Origin: Helicostylum pulchrum
Lineage: Eukaryota; Mucoromycota; Mucoromycetes; Mucorales; Mucoraceae
Length of the DNA: 64,000 nt
Direction: 5' to 3'
Assembly (NCBI GenBank): GCA_025677825.1
Contig: JAIXMO010000056.1
Coordinates: 62,001 to 126,000, forward strand
Below are positions 11,993 to 22,921 of the stretch, in pieces. The notes under the pieces are model-generated. The model saw only the letters and a list, made by a program, of their open reading frames with translations. It was not told where the DNA came from and searched no databases. The translations under genes and the position numbers were made by a program. Numbering within the stretch: the first letter of the stretch is position 1; the number at the start of each line of letters is the position of its first letter.

Positions 11993-13955
11993 ATGCTTTC
12001 AACAAAAGATGAAGCTCCAATCGTAAGAACTACTCCTAAAATTGACTTGACTTTATTCACTACAGGCGATGGTACTGTTGTTAGTACAAAAGAAAGAATT
12101 ATAAAAGGTAAAAAAAAAAAAAAGGTGGTTTTTTCGTGATACCTGTTTTAATAACAAAAACAAAAACATAATAGAGGTGCCGGCACCAGCAGTTCATTTA
12201 CCTACGGAAGAACAATTCTGGAGTGAAGAAAGACCAGGTTTCCCAGATATAAACTTCTTAAAAGACCATTTTTACCGCGAAGGAAGACTGACAGAAAGCC
12301 AAGCACTATATATTCTTCAAAGAGGAAGAGATATATTAAAGTTGGAAAGCAACTTGTTGGAAATTCCTGCTCCGGTTACAGTATGTGGTGATATACATGG
12401 TCAATATTATGACCTTATGAAACTATTTGAGGTAGGTGGTGATCCAGCAAATACTACCTATCTTTTTTTGGGTGATTATGTTGATAGAGGTTATTTTTCT
12501 ATTGAGGTTTGTTTGTTTGTTTGTTTTTTATTTTATTTTATTTTTTATTCACTAAAACTACAATAGTGTGTTCTTTATTTATGGAGTTTAAAGATTTGGT
12601 ATCCAAATACCTTCTTTTTATTAAGAGGAAATCATGAATGTAGGCATTTAACAACTCATTTTACCTTTAAAACTGAGTGTAGACATAAATACACTGAACG
12701 CGTTTATGACGCTTGTATCGAATCATTTTGCTCTTTACCTTTGGGTGCAGTCATGAATAGGCAATTCTTATGTATTCACGGTGGTTTATCTCCAGAGTTA
12801 CATACATTAGCTGATTTCGATACGGTAAAAAAAAATAAAATAATAATAATAATCTTTTGTGCGTGTTTTTTTTATTAAACACCTCCCCCCCCCCCTTATT
12901 TATTTATCAGATTGATAGGTTTCAAGATCCTCCTACTCATGGATTAATGTGTGATTTGTTATGGGCTGATCCGTTAGAAGAGTTTGGAGAGGAAACTACG
13001 CCAGATTTATTTATAGATAACCGTGTGAGAGGATGCTCTTATTTCTTTACTTATCCTGCTGTCTGTGCCTTTTTACAAAGAAATAATCTGTTATCTATTA
13101 TTAGAGCTCATGAAGCTCAAGATGCTGGGTAAACGTAGTGATCCAAAATATATATATGTATGTATTTATATGTATATAAAGCTAACTTTTATATATATTT
13201 ATATTGTGCAGATACCGTATGTATAGACGGAACAATACAACATCTTTTCCTGCGGTAATGACGATATTCTCAGCACCCAACTATTTGGACGTATATAATA
13301 ACAAGGCTGCTATTCTCAAGTATGAAGATAACGTAATGAACATTAGACAATTTAATGCTACACCTCACCCTTACTGGTTACCTCAATTTATGGACGTAGT
13401 CGAATGGAGTTTACCATTTGTTGGTGAAAAGATTACAAACATGTTGCTTGCTATTTTAAATATCTGTAGTGAAGAAGAGCTCTTGGACGGTGTAAAGGCA
13501 GAGAATAAAAAACCAAAGGTGATTATGGATGCTACTGCTGCTGAAGAAGCTGAACTTCGTAAAATGGTCATTCGTAACAAGATTTTGGCAATCGGTAAAA
13601 TATCTCGAGTTTATTCTGTGTTACGTGAAAATTCTGAGCGTATCACCGAGTTAAAGTCTTTATCTCCAAGTGGAAGATTACCTTTAGGAACCTTGGCGTT
13701 AGGTGTTGAAGGTATCAAATCAGGTAAATTTCAAATACGGGTTTTATATTTCTTTATATCTAAAACTTTATAATAGCTATTACCTCTTTTGAGGAAGCAA
13801 AGAGGGCAGATTTGGAAAATGAGAGATTGCCTCCCTCTGGAGAGTTAAGAGATGCCATGATTAAAGAAGAGACTGATATAAAGATAAGAAATGCCGTTGA
13901 AGAAGAAGATAGTCATTTAAATGAAGTCGCTGATGTTATCATGGAAGATATCTAA
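11993..13955 (+). CDS. CNA1: Calcineurin A, Ser/Thr phosphatase 2B catalytic subunit
   Basis: Ca2+/calmodulin-activated phosphatase that works with calcineurin B and dephosphorylates transcription factors such as Crz1. Exons 11993..12107, 12175..12506, 12567..12824, 12911..13128, 13212..13723 and 13777..13955; 537 residues. Metal-site motifs: GDIHGQYYD (110-118), GDYVDRG (138-144), GNHE (170-173), then [10 protein letters not shown] and SAPNYLD. The helical calcineurin-B binding region and calmodulin segment ([19 protein letters not shown]) follow, and the autoinhibitory motif [19 protein letters not shown] lies near residues 480-498. All phases agree. The intron before exon 4 holds an 11-C run in its pyrimidine tract. 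Known from Mucorales biology to govern the yeast-hypha switch; that link is from the family, not this sequence. Confidence 0.98.
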
Positions 13956-15204
13956 TAAAACTTAATTCTTTTTTTACCTATTTGCATACTTGCCTTACTC
14001 AATTGAACCAGCGTCTTGTTTTTGAATACCTCGGAATCCTTTCACCAAAGAAAAAAGCTCATTGAGATATCGCGAGCGTTTCAGATTCCCCAAGTTGCTT
14101 TCATTCATTTGTTGGTTTCTTTGTTACTTCCAAAAAAAAAAATGCGTTTCTCGGCTCTGCTTAGTAATTTTGTGAAATTGGATTCTATGGTTAAATCGAG
14201 CAGTGGTAAATAGTGCGTCCTGGATAGATTCATCCTTAAACAGAGCCTACACTTAAATAGAGCCGCTAAGTACTGTATTACTGTTTATACTTTATATACA
14301 TAGAAGCTTTGGATTTTACATACACAAATGGACCAACTTTTAAATATGTATGGCATATTCGAAAGATTAGAAAATATTCTAGCAGTTTCGGTAAGTCGTA
14401 ATCAAACTCGGGCCGCCGCCGCCGCCGCCAAAAAAAAAGTCCCCATTTCCATATAAAAAATTAATACGTGTCAATCTGTGCGCTTGTCCACATGCTGCAT
14501 CTTCCCCAGATTTTGACTGGATAATAGCGAAAAAGTATTTTTGTAACCCAGTAAGTTCAAAAGAGTCCACAATTTCCATAATTGCGTTTCTTTTAAAAGC
14601 TTATCTTTCCAGTGAAGGTGATGTTTGTGTATTATAATTGAATAGTGTCGTACGCAAAAAAAAAAAAAATGAAAAAGATTTGCTCGAAGTATAATAACCT
14701 AGGTGTAATTACCAAGTTTCTACGGTTGAAAAAAAAAAAGAGAGTCAATTAAGCTGCCATTGTTATCTAGCAAACTAAAAATGTATACTTGTAAACAAAT
14801 AATTGCCCTGACAACCATGATTTAAACTTTTTCGGCCGATCAATTTGAAAGGTATTTCATGTCTACATTTTAAAGGAGTATTCGGCTAAAGTAGTTTGTC
14901 AATTGTTTGCTAAAAAAAGATAAATGATTTGTGTGCGTGTATATGTGTGTGGTAAAATTGAAAACAAACGGTTAAAATCATGTCATTAATGTTAAGGATA
15001 GCATGAACTCACGTTTCATTGTCAACCATTTAAAATACATATCACGCTTGGGATATTTTGTATTCAAAACCAAAAGTAGTTTTTTTTTTCTGTACTTGAA
15101 TCATATTACCAATCAAAATAAAGCTTTACATTTCCACTATAAATTTAACTTTCCACAATTTTTTTTTTAAATATTTTCATCATCTTTTATAAACATCTAA
15201 AACA
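13956..15204. other. Intergenic, calcineurin A to PHO88
   Basis: 1.25 kb without a supported gene. It holds one copy of the short CGGCTCT-ended element (14,152-14,265), a perfect (GCC)6 run at 14,412-14,429 that stands out in AT-rich DNA, and several poly(A) and poly(T) runs. The last 150 bp should hold the PHO88 promoter. Confidence 0.6.
14152..14265. mobile_element. Short CGGCTCT-ended element, copy A (MITE-like)
   Basis: 114 bp bounded by CGGCTCTGCTTAG on the left and CTTAAATAGAGCCG on the right, an inverted match at the tips. The segment 14,161-14,185 is identical to part of copy C at 48,098-48,122. An internal motif TCCTTAAACAGAGCC repeats the right-end motif. It has no coding capacity. 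No convincing target-site duplication could be seen. This is the most complete of four related copies. Confidence 0.55.
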
Positions 15205-16047
15205 ATGGGCTCACCTAGTATTCTTACCAACCCCATGTTCAACATGGGTTTCCTTTTGGTTTCCATGCAATTAGCAAAGAAAATCGATTGGGAGGATCCT
15301 AATGTTTTGACTTATGCCAGAATTGGTTATTACGGTGCTCAAGTACTTGTTGTCGCCTTAGCATATGGTTTGATTACTCTCATCAGAAAGAAGAATGGTA
15401 AGTTATCTCAATACACTTTTTGTGTGTGTGTGTGTGTGTATGTGTGGTTTCTTACAAAGAGAAAGGTTATAAACGTCTACGCGTTATTCTTTCTTTTTGT
15501 ACTTTCTTTTTTTTTTCCTCATGGATGAGATTAGAAAGTCAAAGAATTTTTTTTCTTCTTCTGTTGCAATTTTTTTTTTTTGCGTCGTATTAATGGAGTT
15601 TATATAGATACTACTGTCTTGACATATAACGCACCCGCCAAGTCCAGCTTAACTGGTGGTTCAAGCGGTGCCGCTCCCGAAACTATTACTACTACTGTTA
15701 GAGATTATGATGTTGATCAAATCAAGCAATTCATTCAATCTACCATGACCTCTGTCCTTATTATCTCTGTTATGCATTTCCAATTCAAGTTCACTCAACC
15801 TCTCTTGATGCAATCTATTATGCCTATCAAGAACTTGATCACTCATAAGGAAGCTTTGATTCATTTGTGGGGCGATGCACCTGAAGCTGGTCTTGCCAGA
15901 CCTTTCGTTGCTGAAAACCCATTGGCTGCCATCACTGGTATGTTCGGTGGTAACACTGATACTCCTGCTGACGCTGCTGTTGCTGGTACCGCTACTGTCT
16001 CTACGACTGACAATGCTGATAAGTCCAAGAAGGAACACAAGGAATAA
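15205..16047 (+). CDS. PHO88: PHO88/SND3 ER membrane protein
   Basis: ER membrane protein of the SRP-independent targeting (SND) route, first described in phosphate transport. Exons 15205..15397 and 15608..16047, 210 residues (yeast about 188). Family signals: KKIDWEDPNVLTYARIGYYG near the N terminus, DYDVDQIKQFIQ in the middle, and HFQFKFTQPLLMQSIMPIKN. Two or three hydrophobic segments (about 10-25, 38-60, 110-130). The C-terminal tail is Ala/Thr rich with a lysine end (KSKKEHKE). The 210-nt intron is long for this window and carries a (GT)n stretch. Codon use is biased (GCT, ACT, AAG), suggesting high expression. Convergent with the MMT-type carrier. Confidence 0.93.
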
Positions 16048-16621
16048 AAGAGATATATATTTTTCATTTTAACATATAAAAAAAAAGTGCACATACAAAT
16101 TACTTGGAGAGTTAGAATATTTGTACAGTCAGAAATTAATTTACTCTTTTATTATTCTTTATTTTCATTAAAAAAGCACAACTCAAAATTCTAATATTCA
16201 ATTCATTCTTTATGGCTTACAGTGAGGAAATGTGAAACACTTTTTTTTCTGTTCATTGTTTGTGTGCCCTTTATCATATTCTAAGCATTTTCTTGGTTCA
16301 ATGAGTATCTTTTGTAGATGACAATAAAAAGAGCTAGAGTACAATTAAAAAAAGACTAACTACTGATGACAGTTTAAGTGTGTGTATATATTACAGGAGG
16401 GATGAACTGGCTGTATTTTTATTCTTTTTTTTTTTTTGTCCTTCATATCATAGTGCAAGTGTAATATAATATAAGTTGGGTGTGTGGTATACGAAGGAAA
16501 AATAGATGTAAAATAAAATAAAATACGGTTTGCTGAAAAAAGAAAAATGAGTACAAGTGAAATAAACAAAGATTAATAAATAAGAGTGAGGGGGTTTAGA
16601 GTAGTTAGTCTATCAAGAAAT
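16048..16621. other. Intergenic between convergent PHO88 and MMT-type genes
   Basis: 574 bp, AT-rich, holding both 3' UTRs. No coding or RNA signal seen. Confidence 0.6.
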
Positions 16622-18191
16622 TTAATGGTGATGATGATGATCTTCTTGTTTTAAAGAAGCGTCTTCTAAATATATCAGAACATTTTGAACATTTTCACAA
16701 TTACTTTTAACCGAAGACCGAACTTGTACTTCTAATTGATGAGCTTTATGCATTGTCATGGTAGGATTTAACAGTAAGACCAGGTCGACCTGATTAAATG
16801 GTCCTTGTTTACGTCCACGAACCGAATGAAAGTCAATTAAATCCAATTCTGTGTCCTTTACTTTATCAATAGCCGATGTAATCGAATTTAATTCCTCTGG
16901 TGTGATTCCTTTATCCATTAACTCTTTAATTGATGATCCAAGTATACCAACGCTGTTTTTAACAAGCATCATAGATACAACCATACCGCCCAATGGGTCC
17001 AAAACTGGCATACCTGCGTAACTACCAACAATTGCAACTAATGCTACTGCACTGGAATAAGCGTCGGATCGATGATGCCTAAAATATTCTACATTTGTCA
17101 GTATAATTAGGTCTTTTCGGTATGTTAATTTTTTATTACCATGCATTAGCCATCAATACTTCACTTCTCTCCGAAACACCGACTTTAATAGCTACAACAA
17201 TAACGCTTAATAAAAATAAAATAAAAAATAGCTAATGAGTAATACTTACTTGCTCTGTATAACCATTCCTTAATAATAACACTAGCTAAAGCAAACCAAG
17301 CAGCATTAGGATCCAAAACTCCGCCGTGTCCATGTGTAGTGAGGGAAGGAGCGGATTCTGCTGTGTTTGTAGCTGTGACAGCTGCTACAGTTGCTGTTGT
17401 ATCAGATACAAACAAGGAAGGGGAAGTTTGCAGTGTCTGCAATAATAAATCAAACGAGTGCCAGCCAATTCCAACTGCACCTACCAATAACAATGATGAA
17501 ACCGTTACTGACCCAACTGTCTCGAATTTACCTGCGAAAAAAAAAAGTAATCAAGTTAGCCTTGTATTACGCTAATCTCAAAAATAAAATAAAACATCGT
17601 ACCATATCCATACGGGTAAATACTGTCCGCAGGTTTTCGAGACATTTTAAATGTATAAAGCGTAACGAAATCACTTAACAAATCTAAGAAACACAAGAGG
17701 TTTAATAATCTACTACTGAAAATTAAAAAAGTAAGTGATTTTACCACTAAAAGAATGGAATGCTTCAGCTAATAATGAAGCAGAATTCATCACCCTAAAA
17801 TAAAAATTGTATTTTAGTTATTTAATCAAGATAATACGGTTTTTTTTTTTATATTTACGTACCAACCTGCTACACCTTTTGTTATAGTTAAACCAACGTT
17901 GGAAGCCAATCCAATTACGGTAATTCTTGTGCCTCTTTTACTAGACGACTTTAATGAATTGATAAGATCAATGTCGTGATGATGGTGTCCGTGCGATCCA
18001 TGTTGTCGGATACCTCCCAGAAAAAGGGGCACAAGTTTAGTGTACTGAGGTCTAGTATAAACCGAAAACTGTGTACCAAGGACTGGTTTGGCGTTGAAAA
18101 TACTAGCACAACTTGCGTGCGAGAGATGGCGAACGGTTCTTGCAGTAGGTAGTAAACGCGTACTAGAAAGTACCTTATGACCTAGGAACAT
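16622..18191 (-). CDS. MMT1: Mitochondrial cation diffusion facilitator (MMT1/2-like)
   Basis: CDF-family metal/proton antiporter of the mitochondrial membrane; yeast MMT1/2 move iron. Exons 18191..17863, 17794..17745, 17683..17603, 17531..17250, 17191..17140 and 17078..16622, 416 residues, phases consistent. The first about 60 residues look like a mitochondrial presequence (Arg/Ser/Leu rich, few acids), then a His cluster HGSHGHHHHD. The two metal-site motifs of the family are present: HSFSD in TM2 (EAFHSFSDLLSDF) and HHRSD in TM5 (NAWHHRSDAYSS). About six membrane segments, then a cytoplasmic-type C-terminal domain ending in HHHHH. Divergent from the steroid-reductase-like gene with only 208 bp between starts. 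The metal transported cannot be read from the sequence. Confidence 0.93.
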
Positions 18192-18399
18192 TCTTGCTTT
18201 TTTTTAGATGGTTTACAAAAGAGAGAAAAAGTGCAAGTACAACAACCTATTTAGGATCGCATTAAATAGTTTTCAAAAAAAACTACGACGACAGTGACGG
18301 TTTTTATGGTTCGTAATTCGCTAAAATTAGATTGCAGGTATTTCCTTCTCTTTTTTCCTCTTTTTTGTTTCTCCTAGTTCTTTTACAAAAAAAAAAAAA
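18192..18399. promoter_or_regulatory. Short divergent promoter region
   Basis: 208 bp separate the start codons of the MMT-type carrier (minus) and the steroid-reductase-like gene (plus). A pyrimidine stretch and a 15-A run immediately precede the plus-strand ATG. Promoter function is inferred from position. Confidence 0.45.
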
Positions 18400-19253
18400 A
18401 TGAGTACGATCGTACAGTATTGGCTGAAAACATCTACTTATAATACTGCAGTTGGTATATATGGAGCACTTCCATTTGTTATGGCACCAGTTTTATTTTT
18501 TATTGATGCACCCTATGGTACACAACTTTAATATCCAGCAACTTTTTTTTTTTTACTAAAATTAGCATTATATTAGGTAGATTTGCGGGTACACTCGGTG
18601 CTAACTTCAGCTTGCCCGGTAAAGCGAGCTGGTTTATAATGGAAGCAGTATCTCCCATCTTATTTCTTTCATCTGTTATTCTCGCAAGACCCACCTGGAC
18701 CCCCTTTCAACTGATTTTAACATCAGCGTGGTTAATACATTACGTAAATAGAACTATCATTTATCCGTTACGTGCTACATCTATGGCCCCAATTCACGTA
18801 CTGGCTGTAGTATCCGCAGTTGTGTTTAACGGTCTTAATGGTTATACAAATGGTATATGGGTAGGCCGTCACAGTGACTCTGTCTATCAATTCAAGTTTT
18901 GGTTTGGTATTGGGTTATGGGCCGCTGGATTTGTATCAAATATTTATCATGATACGCTGCTTTTCAAGTTACGCAAAAAGTCAATTGATAAAAACACGAG
19001 TGATAAAAAGAAGAGGTATTCAATTCCATACGGTGGGTTGTACAATTATATTAGTTGTCCAAACTACTTTAGTGAGTCTATGGAATGGGTTGGATATGCC
19101 ATTGCAGCTCGTTCTAGTTTACCTGCTTTTATTTTTGTTATGGCCACAGTATCCAATTTGTTCCCAAGAGCTATACGTACGCACGAATGGTATAAAGATA
19201 CATTTAAAGATTACCCCAAATCAAGAAAAGCAGTTATACCTTTTGTATATTAA
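18400..19253 (+). CDS. 3-oxo-5-alpha-steroid 4-dehydrogenase family protein
   Basis: Membrane NADPH-dependent reductase of the SRD5A family. Exons 18400..18517 and 18577..19253; 264 residues, matching the human enzymes (about 255). The start follows an A-run and gives a hydrophobic N terminus; intron 59 nt, phase 1. Family marks: YGRFAG and SWFIMEA in the first third, and the conserved C-terminal domain IPYGGLYNYISCPNYFSESMEWVGYA plus LFPRAIRTHEWYKDTFKDYPKSRKAVIPF. About six hydrophobic segments. Fungi have no androgens; the substrate may be a sterol, polyprenol or other enone. Convergent with the Myb-repeat gene with 17 bp between stop codons. Confidence 0.9.
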
Positions 19254-19270
19254 AGAGAAAAAAAAATTAT

Positions 19271-20335
19271 TTATTTGCTTTGTTTATTTTTTTCAATGTT
19301 TTGTAATTTCCTTTCAGTTACGAAATGATTCCACATATCTCTAATAGCTCTTTTTGAGTTTAATTCCTTTTTTGTTTCGATCATATTACCATTATGTTTT
19401 GTACAGACTTCATATAATTTACGTTGTTCTTCTAAAGTCCAAGGGGATCGATCAATATTGGGAGCCAAGATATTTCTGTAATGCTGTGAGATGTGACGAG
19501 CAGTACGATCACTACCAATGACTTTAGCAACGACAGCAAAGTTTTCACCATATTGTGCAACAGCCTTCAAGATCTTTGCATCTTCGTCAGGTGAGAAACG
19601 ACCTTTTTTAATCGAAGCCATTTGCCAACGCCAGCGTTCCAAACACTGTCTTCTAGTTCTTGAGCCCATCAACGTAGCGACCTTGTCTAAATTATCTTCA
19701 CCGTAGCGAGTGATCAAGTGTTGCAATTTTTCTGATTCTTCTTGAGACCAGCGTCCAAATTTGGTTGCAGGGTTTAAAGAATAAATGTATTTTTGTTTAA
19801 TTAAAAACATGGGACGAGGAATAGGTAGAGCTTTTTGAATCTCTTCCCAATTATCAATTTCCTCAGGACTTTTGCCTTTAGACACTTCTCTTAACACTTT
19901 AAGTTCTTCTTCTGTCCATGGTCCTCTTCCCTTTTCGTCTTTTAATAAACTATAACGGTTCATTAAGGTACTGGCAGGTCTGTCAATAAAGTATTTGGAA
20001 ATAAAGGTCCAACGTTTACCATGCTCGTTCACAAGTCGTAATAATTTCTCGTCTTCTTCTTCTAACCAAAGACATCGTGGGCGTAAAGAAGAGGCTACTT
20101 CAATTTTTAACGCTTCTTTGCGAAGTAATTCAAGAGGACTCAAATTGGCATGGAACTTTTCATTGTTCTCTTGTATTTCAAGTTTGGGATTCTTTACAAT
20201 CGGTTCCACTGCGGTATTATAAAATAACCGAGGTGTCAGATTCAATAAAGCAACGCGCTTACACAAAAACGATATATCTTGTTGCTGAACATTTAACCTT
20301 GGAAGCAATAACGATCTAGACACTAATTTTAACAT
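19271..20335 (-). CDS. Myb/SANT-repeat protein with mitochondrial-like N terminus
   Basis: Single-exon protein of 354 residues with four or five Myb/SANT-type helical repeats: about 88-130 (LWLEEEDEKLLRLV), 137-185 (RGPWTEEELKVL), 192-238 (FGRWSQEESEKL), 243-290 (KKGRFSPDEDAKIL) and 295-340 (RSPWTLEEQRKL). Spaced Trp residues and the CLERWRW block fit DNA binding. The first about 40 residues are rich in Leu, Arg and Ser with almost no acids, like a mitochondrial presequence, so this may be an organellar DNA-binding or transcription protein rather than a nuclear SNAPc-like factor. That location is inference. The start is the first ATG after an A-rich 5' UTR. Confidence 0.85.
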   Translation of the reverse strand: MLKLVSRSLLLPRLNVQQQDISFLCKRVALLNLTPRLFYNTAVEPIVKNPKLEIQENNEKFHANLSPLELLRKEALKIEVASSLRPRCLWLEEEDEKLLRLVNEHGKRWTFISKYFIDRPASTLMNRYSLLKDEKGRGPWTEEELKVLREVSKGKSPEEIDNWEEIQKALPIPRPMFLIKQKYIYSLNPATKFGRWSQEESEKLQHLITRYGEDNLDKVATLMGSRTRRQCLERWRWQMASIKKGRFSPDEDAKILKAVAQYGENFAVVAKVIGSDRTARHISQHYRNILAPNIDRSPWTLEEQRKLYEVCTKHNGNMIETKKELNSKRAIRDMWNHFVTERKLQNIEKNKQSK

Positions 20336-20706
20336 TGTTTTTTTCCTTCTTGTTTAAAAAAAAAAGTAAGAAAAACCTGAAAAAAAGAAATTTTTCTTTA
20401 TTTATAATTTAGCCAATGAAAAAGAAAATTATCGTATCCGCCAAAACAAAATAAAATCCCTTTTTTTAAATAAGAAAAAAACTGACAATAAAACCAATGT
20501 TTGCTCGATATTATGCTACCAAGCCTGTAAACTGTATTTAAAAAAAAAACGTTCTACTTGTAAACCCTGACGCTGTCTTGGATCAAGTAAAAAAAAAAAA
20601 AAAAAAAAAAAAACGTTTCCGCTAACCCAAGATGATTGGCCTAAAAGCTCGAGTCTTTGACAGAAAGAATGTGCTAAATATTTATTTTTTAAAAAAAAGG
20701 TACACG
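20336..20706. other. Intergenic with a small broken ORF
   Basis: 371 bp between the Myb gene start and the Ctr-like gene end. On the plus strand, 20,497-20,660 reads like a small protein with a mitochondrial-type start (MFARYYATKP), a TAA at 20,539, then VLLVNPDAVLDQV, a run of 25 A, and in another frame FPLTQDDWPKSSSL and stop. It may be a relic or be broken by homopolymer length. The remaining sequence shows nothing. Confidence 0.35.
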
Positions 20707-21432
20707 TTATGATTCACCGCTTATAACTATCTTTGGTATATTATACTCTTTGCTTTGCGCTTCTGTATCATATTCATCTTCTTCATCGTCATCCATATTG
20801 TCATTCTGAGCAACTATCGATAAGTCACTATATCCTTTATTCTGAAGCTTTTTTAGCGGACCACTATTATATAAAAAAACCAATTAGTCCTACTGTACAA
20901 TGACTAACTTTGCTTCGACCTACGTTTTGTTGAGATCACTTGATCTAATTAACTCAACCACTAACTGAGACAGAGTAAGAGAAGTTACCTAGCACGACAT
21001 AAAAAAAATTTATATAACCTATTGTTTAAAATGATATATATACATACCACAGTTATGAACAAGCCCGTATTAAAATACATGACTACAAGCATGTACAAAA
21101 GTCTCAAGGTTGTAGCAATACCATACAAGACTGTACGAATAACAATATAATAGATACGTTCACCAATTGAAGTATTTATCAGCTTCTCACTGGATTTATG
21201 GAACCTGTTGTCTAACCAGTATGAAACTCCTCTTTCTAACGCACACATAATTGCAATCAATGTATACGCTACTGCTAATTCAGTACTTTCATTTAGTGAT
21301 AGTGGTTCAAATAAAAGATGAAGGTCTTGATTGTCTATTTGTAAGAGAGAGATGAATATCGTATTATCTAGCAGTCGTATTTTGTTATTTGCTTTTTTTA
21401 CCGTTGTGAAACCATTTTTTACCGTTTTCCAT
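20707..21432 (-). CDS. Ctr-like copper transporter
   Basis: Probable copper importer of the Ctr/SLC31 family (three membrane helices, works as a trimer). Exons 21432..21402, 21334..21048, 20988..20924 and 20863..20707, 179 residues, phases consistent. TM1 about residues 28-51, TM2 about 78-98 with the signature MxxxM (MLVVM, 92-96), TM3 about 99-118. The C-terminal tail is acidic (DDDEEDEYDTE). Oddities: no Met-rich motif before TM1, no clear GxxxG in TM3 and no Cys/His end motif, so it could be a vacuolar or otherwise divergent Ctr. Exon 3 was chosen because the nearer AG at 21,018 leads to an immediate stop. Divergent from SEC27. Confidence 0.7.
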
Positions 21433-22921
21433 AATTAAATGTTTTAATAGAAAGAATGGTAAACACTGAAAAAAAGGAGGCTCACTTTATATAGCTATTT
21501 GGCTTATGGATCCTACCTAAAGGGTGTGTATATTATGGGTGTCCTTAGCATTTACTACGGAGTTTTTTTTTTTGGAATTTTTCTTGATGCACGATCAAAT
21601 AAAAATATGATTTTTTTTTTGTTTTTGTTTACGAAACTTTGTGAGTGTTTGTCACATTGCTACTTATTTTATTAATGATATGAAGTCCTAAATAACAGTT
21701 TATTAAAAGCCTACTTAGAACTGGTTCACATCTATTTTTTTCTCAGCGGTTTTTCCTTGTCTGTCTTCAAAATAATCTTATTTCGCTATGTAAAGTTTTA
21801 ATAAAGTGTGCTATTTTTTTTTTGGACAAATATACACGCATCAGGTTTTTATAATGCTTTCATCGCAAAGGCAGCCATATTTTGTGTTCCGCGGATAAAA
21901 CCTTCAATCGTAACCCCAACCGTAATATCTAACGTGTTAAATATCCATTCTATCGTTTAAAAAAGTTGGGACTCGTTACAATAAAAATGTAATTCACTTT
22001 TTGTAAATAATTTAATCTTAACTTATACAATATTCTATCTTGGTGGGTTCTATCTCCTTCTCTCTCGTCCTCGTTTATGAGCGGTTCGTGTAGTTTAACC
22101 TGCGTGGTTAGTCTTTGGAAACTTTCACTTTGGAAACTTTTTTCCTTATTGTAAAGGCCAAAGCACTAGTAACTTTTTTTTTTAAATAATAAAATAATAA
22201 TAATAAAATAATAATAAAAAGTAGTTGTTTTTCTTTATGTAAAAAATGTTTTTCAAAAACTCTTTAATCTCTTTGACGCGTAGTACTTATTGTGGCAATC
22301 AAGGCTTTATATTTTATTTAGTAAATATTGATATCAAAAAATCATTAAATAGGACTAAAAAGTATCTTTTGTGTTCACTTTATTTGGTTTATACTCCTTT
22401 TTAATCTTTCATCACTTACCAACTATCAGTTATAGAATCTTCTGAAATTGGATCACACTCTTAGATCGAATAGTGGTGATAGAGGTGTTATGTCCGGGAG
22501 CTAAAGAAGTTCTGGAGGAATCTACCCTACCCTTAAATCAGATCACTCCTAAATAGAGCCGTTACCGTATATCTTTCTTTTTGCATAGTGCCTTTAGATC
22601 AATTAACCAAAACATGTAGTAGATGCTACTTACAATTATCATCATAATCATCTTATCATCATAAGCTATAGTAAAACACATTAAAAGATATACGCTGTAC
22701 ATTACTATTATTGAGAAAGAGTGCATTCCCTGTTTCTCTTATCATTTACTAAAAAAAAATGGTTCAAATGCATTGACATATCAAGTTGTACAAACGTGTT
22801 TAAAGTGCAGCCATAAATTAAATAATTCTGATGACGCACAGAAAAAAAAAAAGGTAAAACTCGATAAAAAAAAAGATAAAAAGTATATTGTCCTTTTTTT
22901 TTTCATCATCATCTCGACACA
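21433..22921. other. Intergenic between Ctr-like gene and SEC27
   Basis: 1.49 kb between two divergent genes. It contains copy B of the CGGCTCT-ended element (about 22,430-22,561) and AT-rich simple sequence (AATAATAAT near 22,190). No coding signal seen. Confidence 0.6.
22430..22561. mobile_element. Short CGGCTCT-ended element, copy B (degraded)
   Basis: The right end CTCCTAAATAGAGCCG matches the right end of copy A; the inside has TGAAATTGGAT as in copies A and C and ACCCTTAAAT as in copies C and D. The left end is degraded, so the left boundary is approximate. Confidence 0.45.

Noticed and set aside
20589..20613. 25-A run as a retroposon tail
   Set aside because: Only a trivial AACGTT match flanks it, and the sequence before it reads like a small gene instead.
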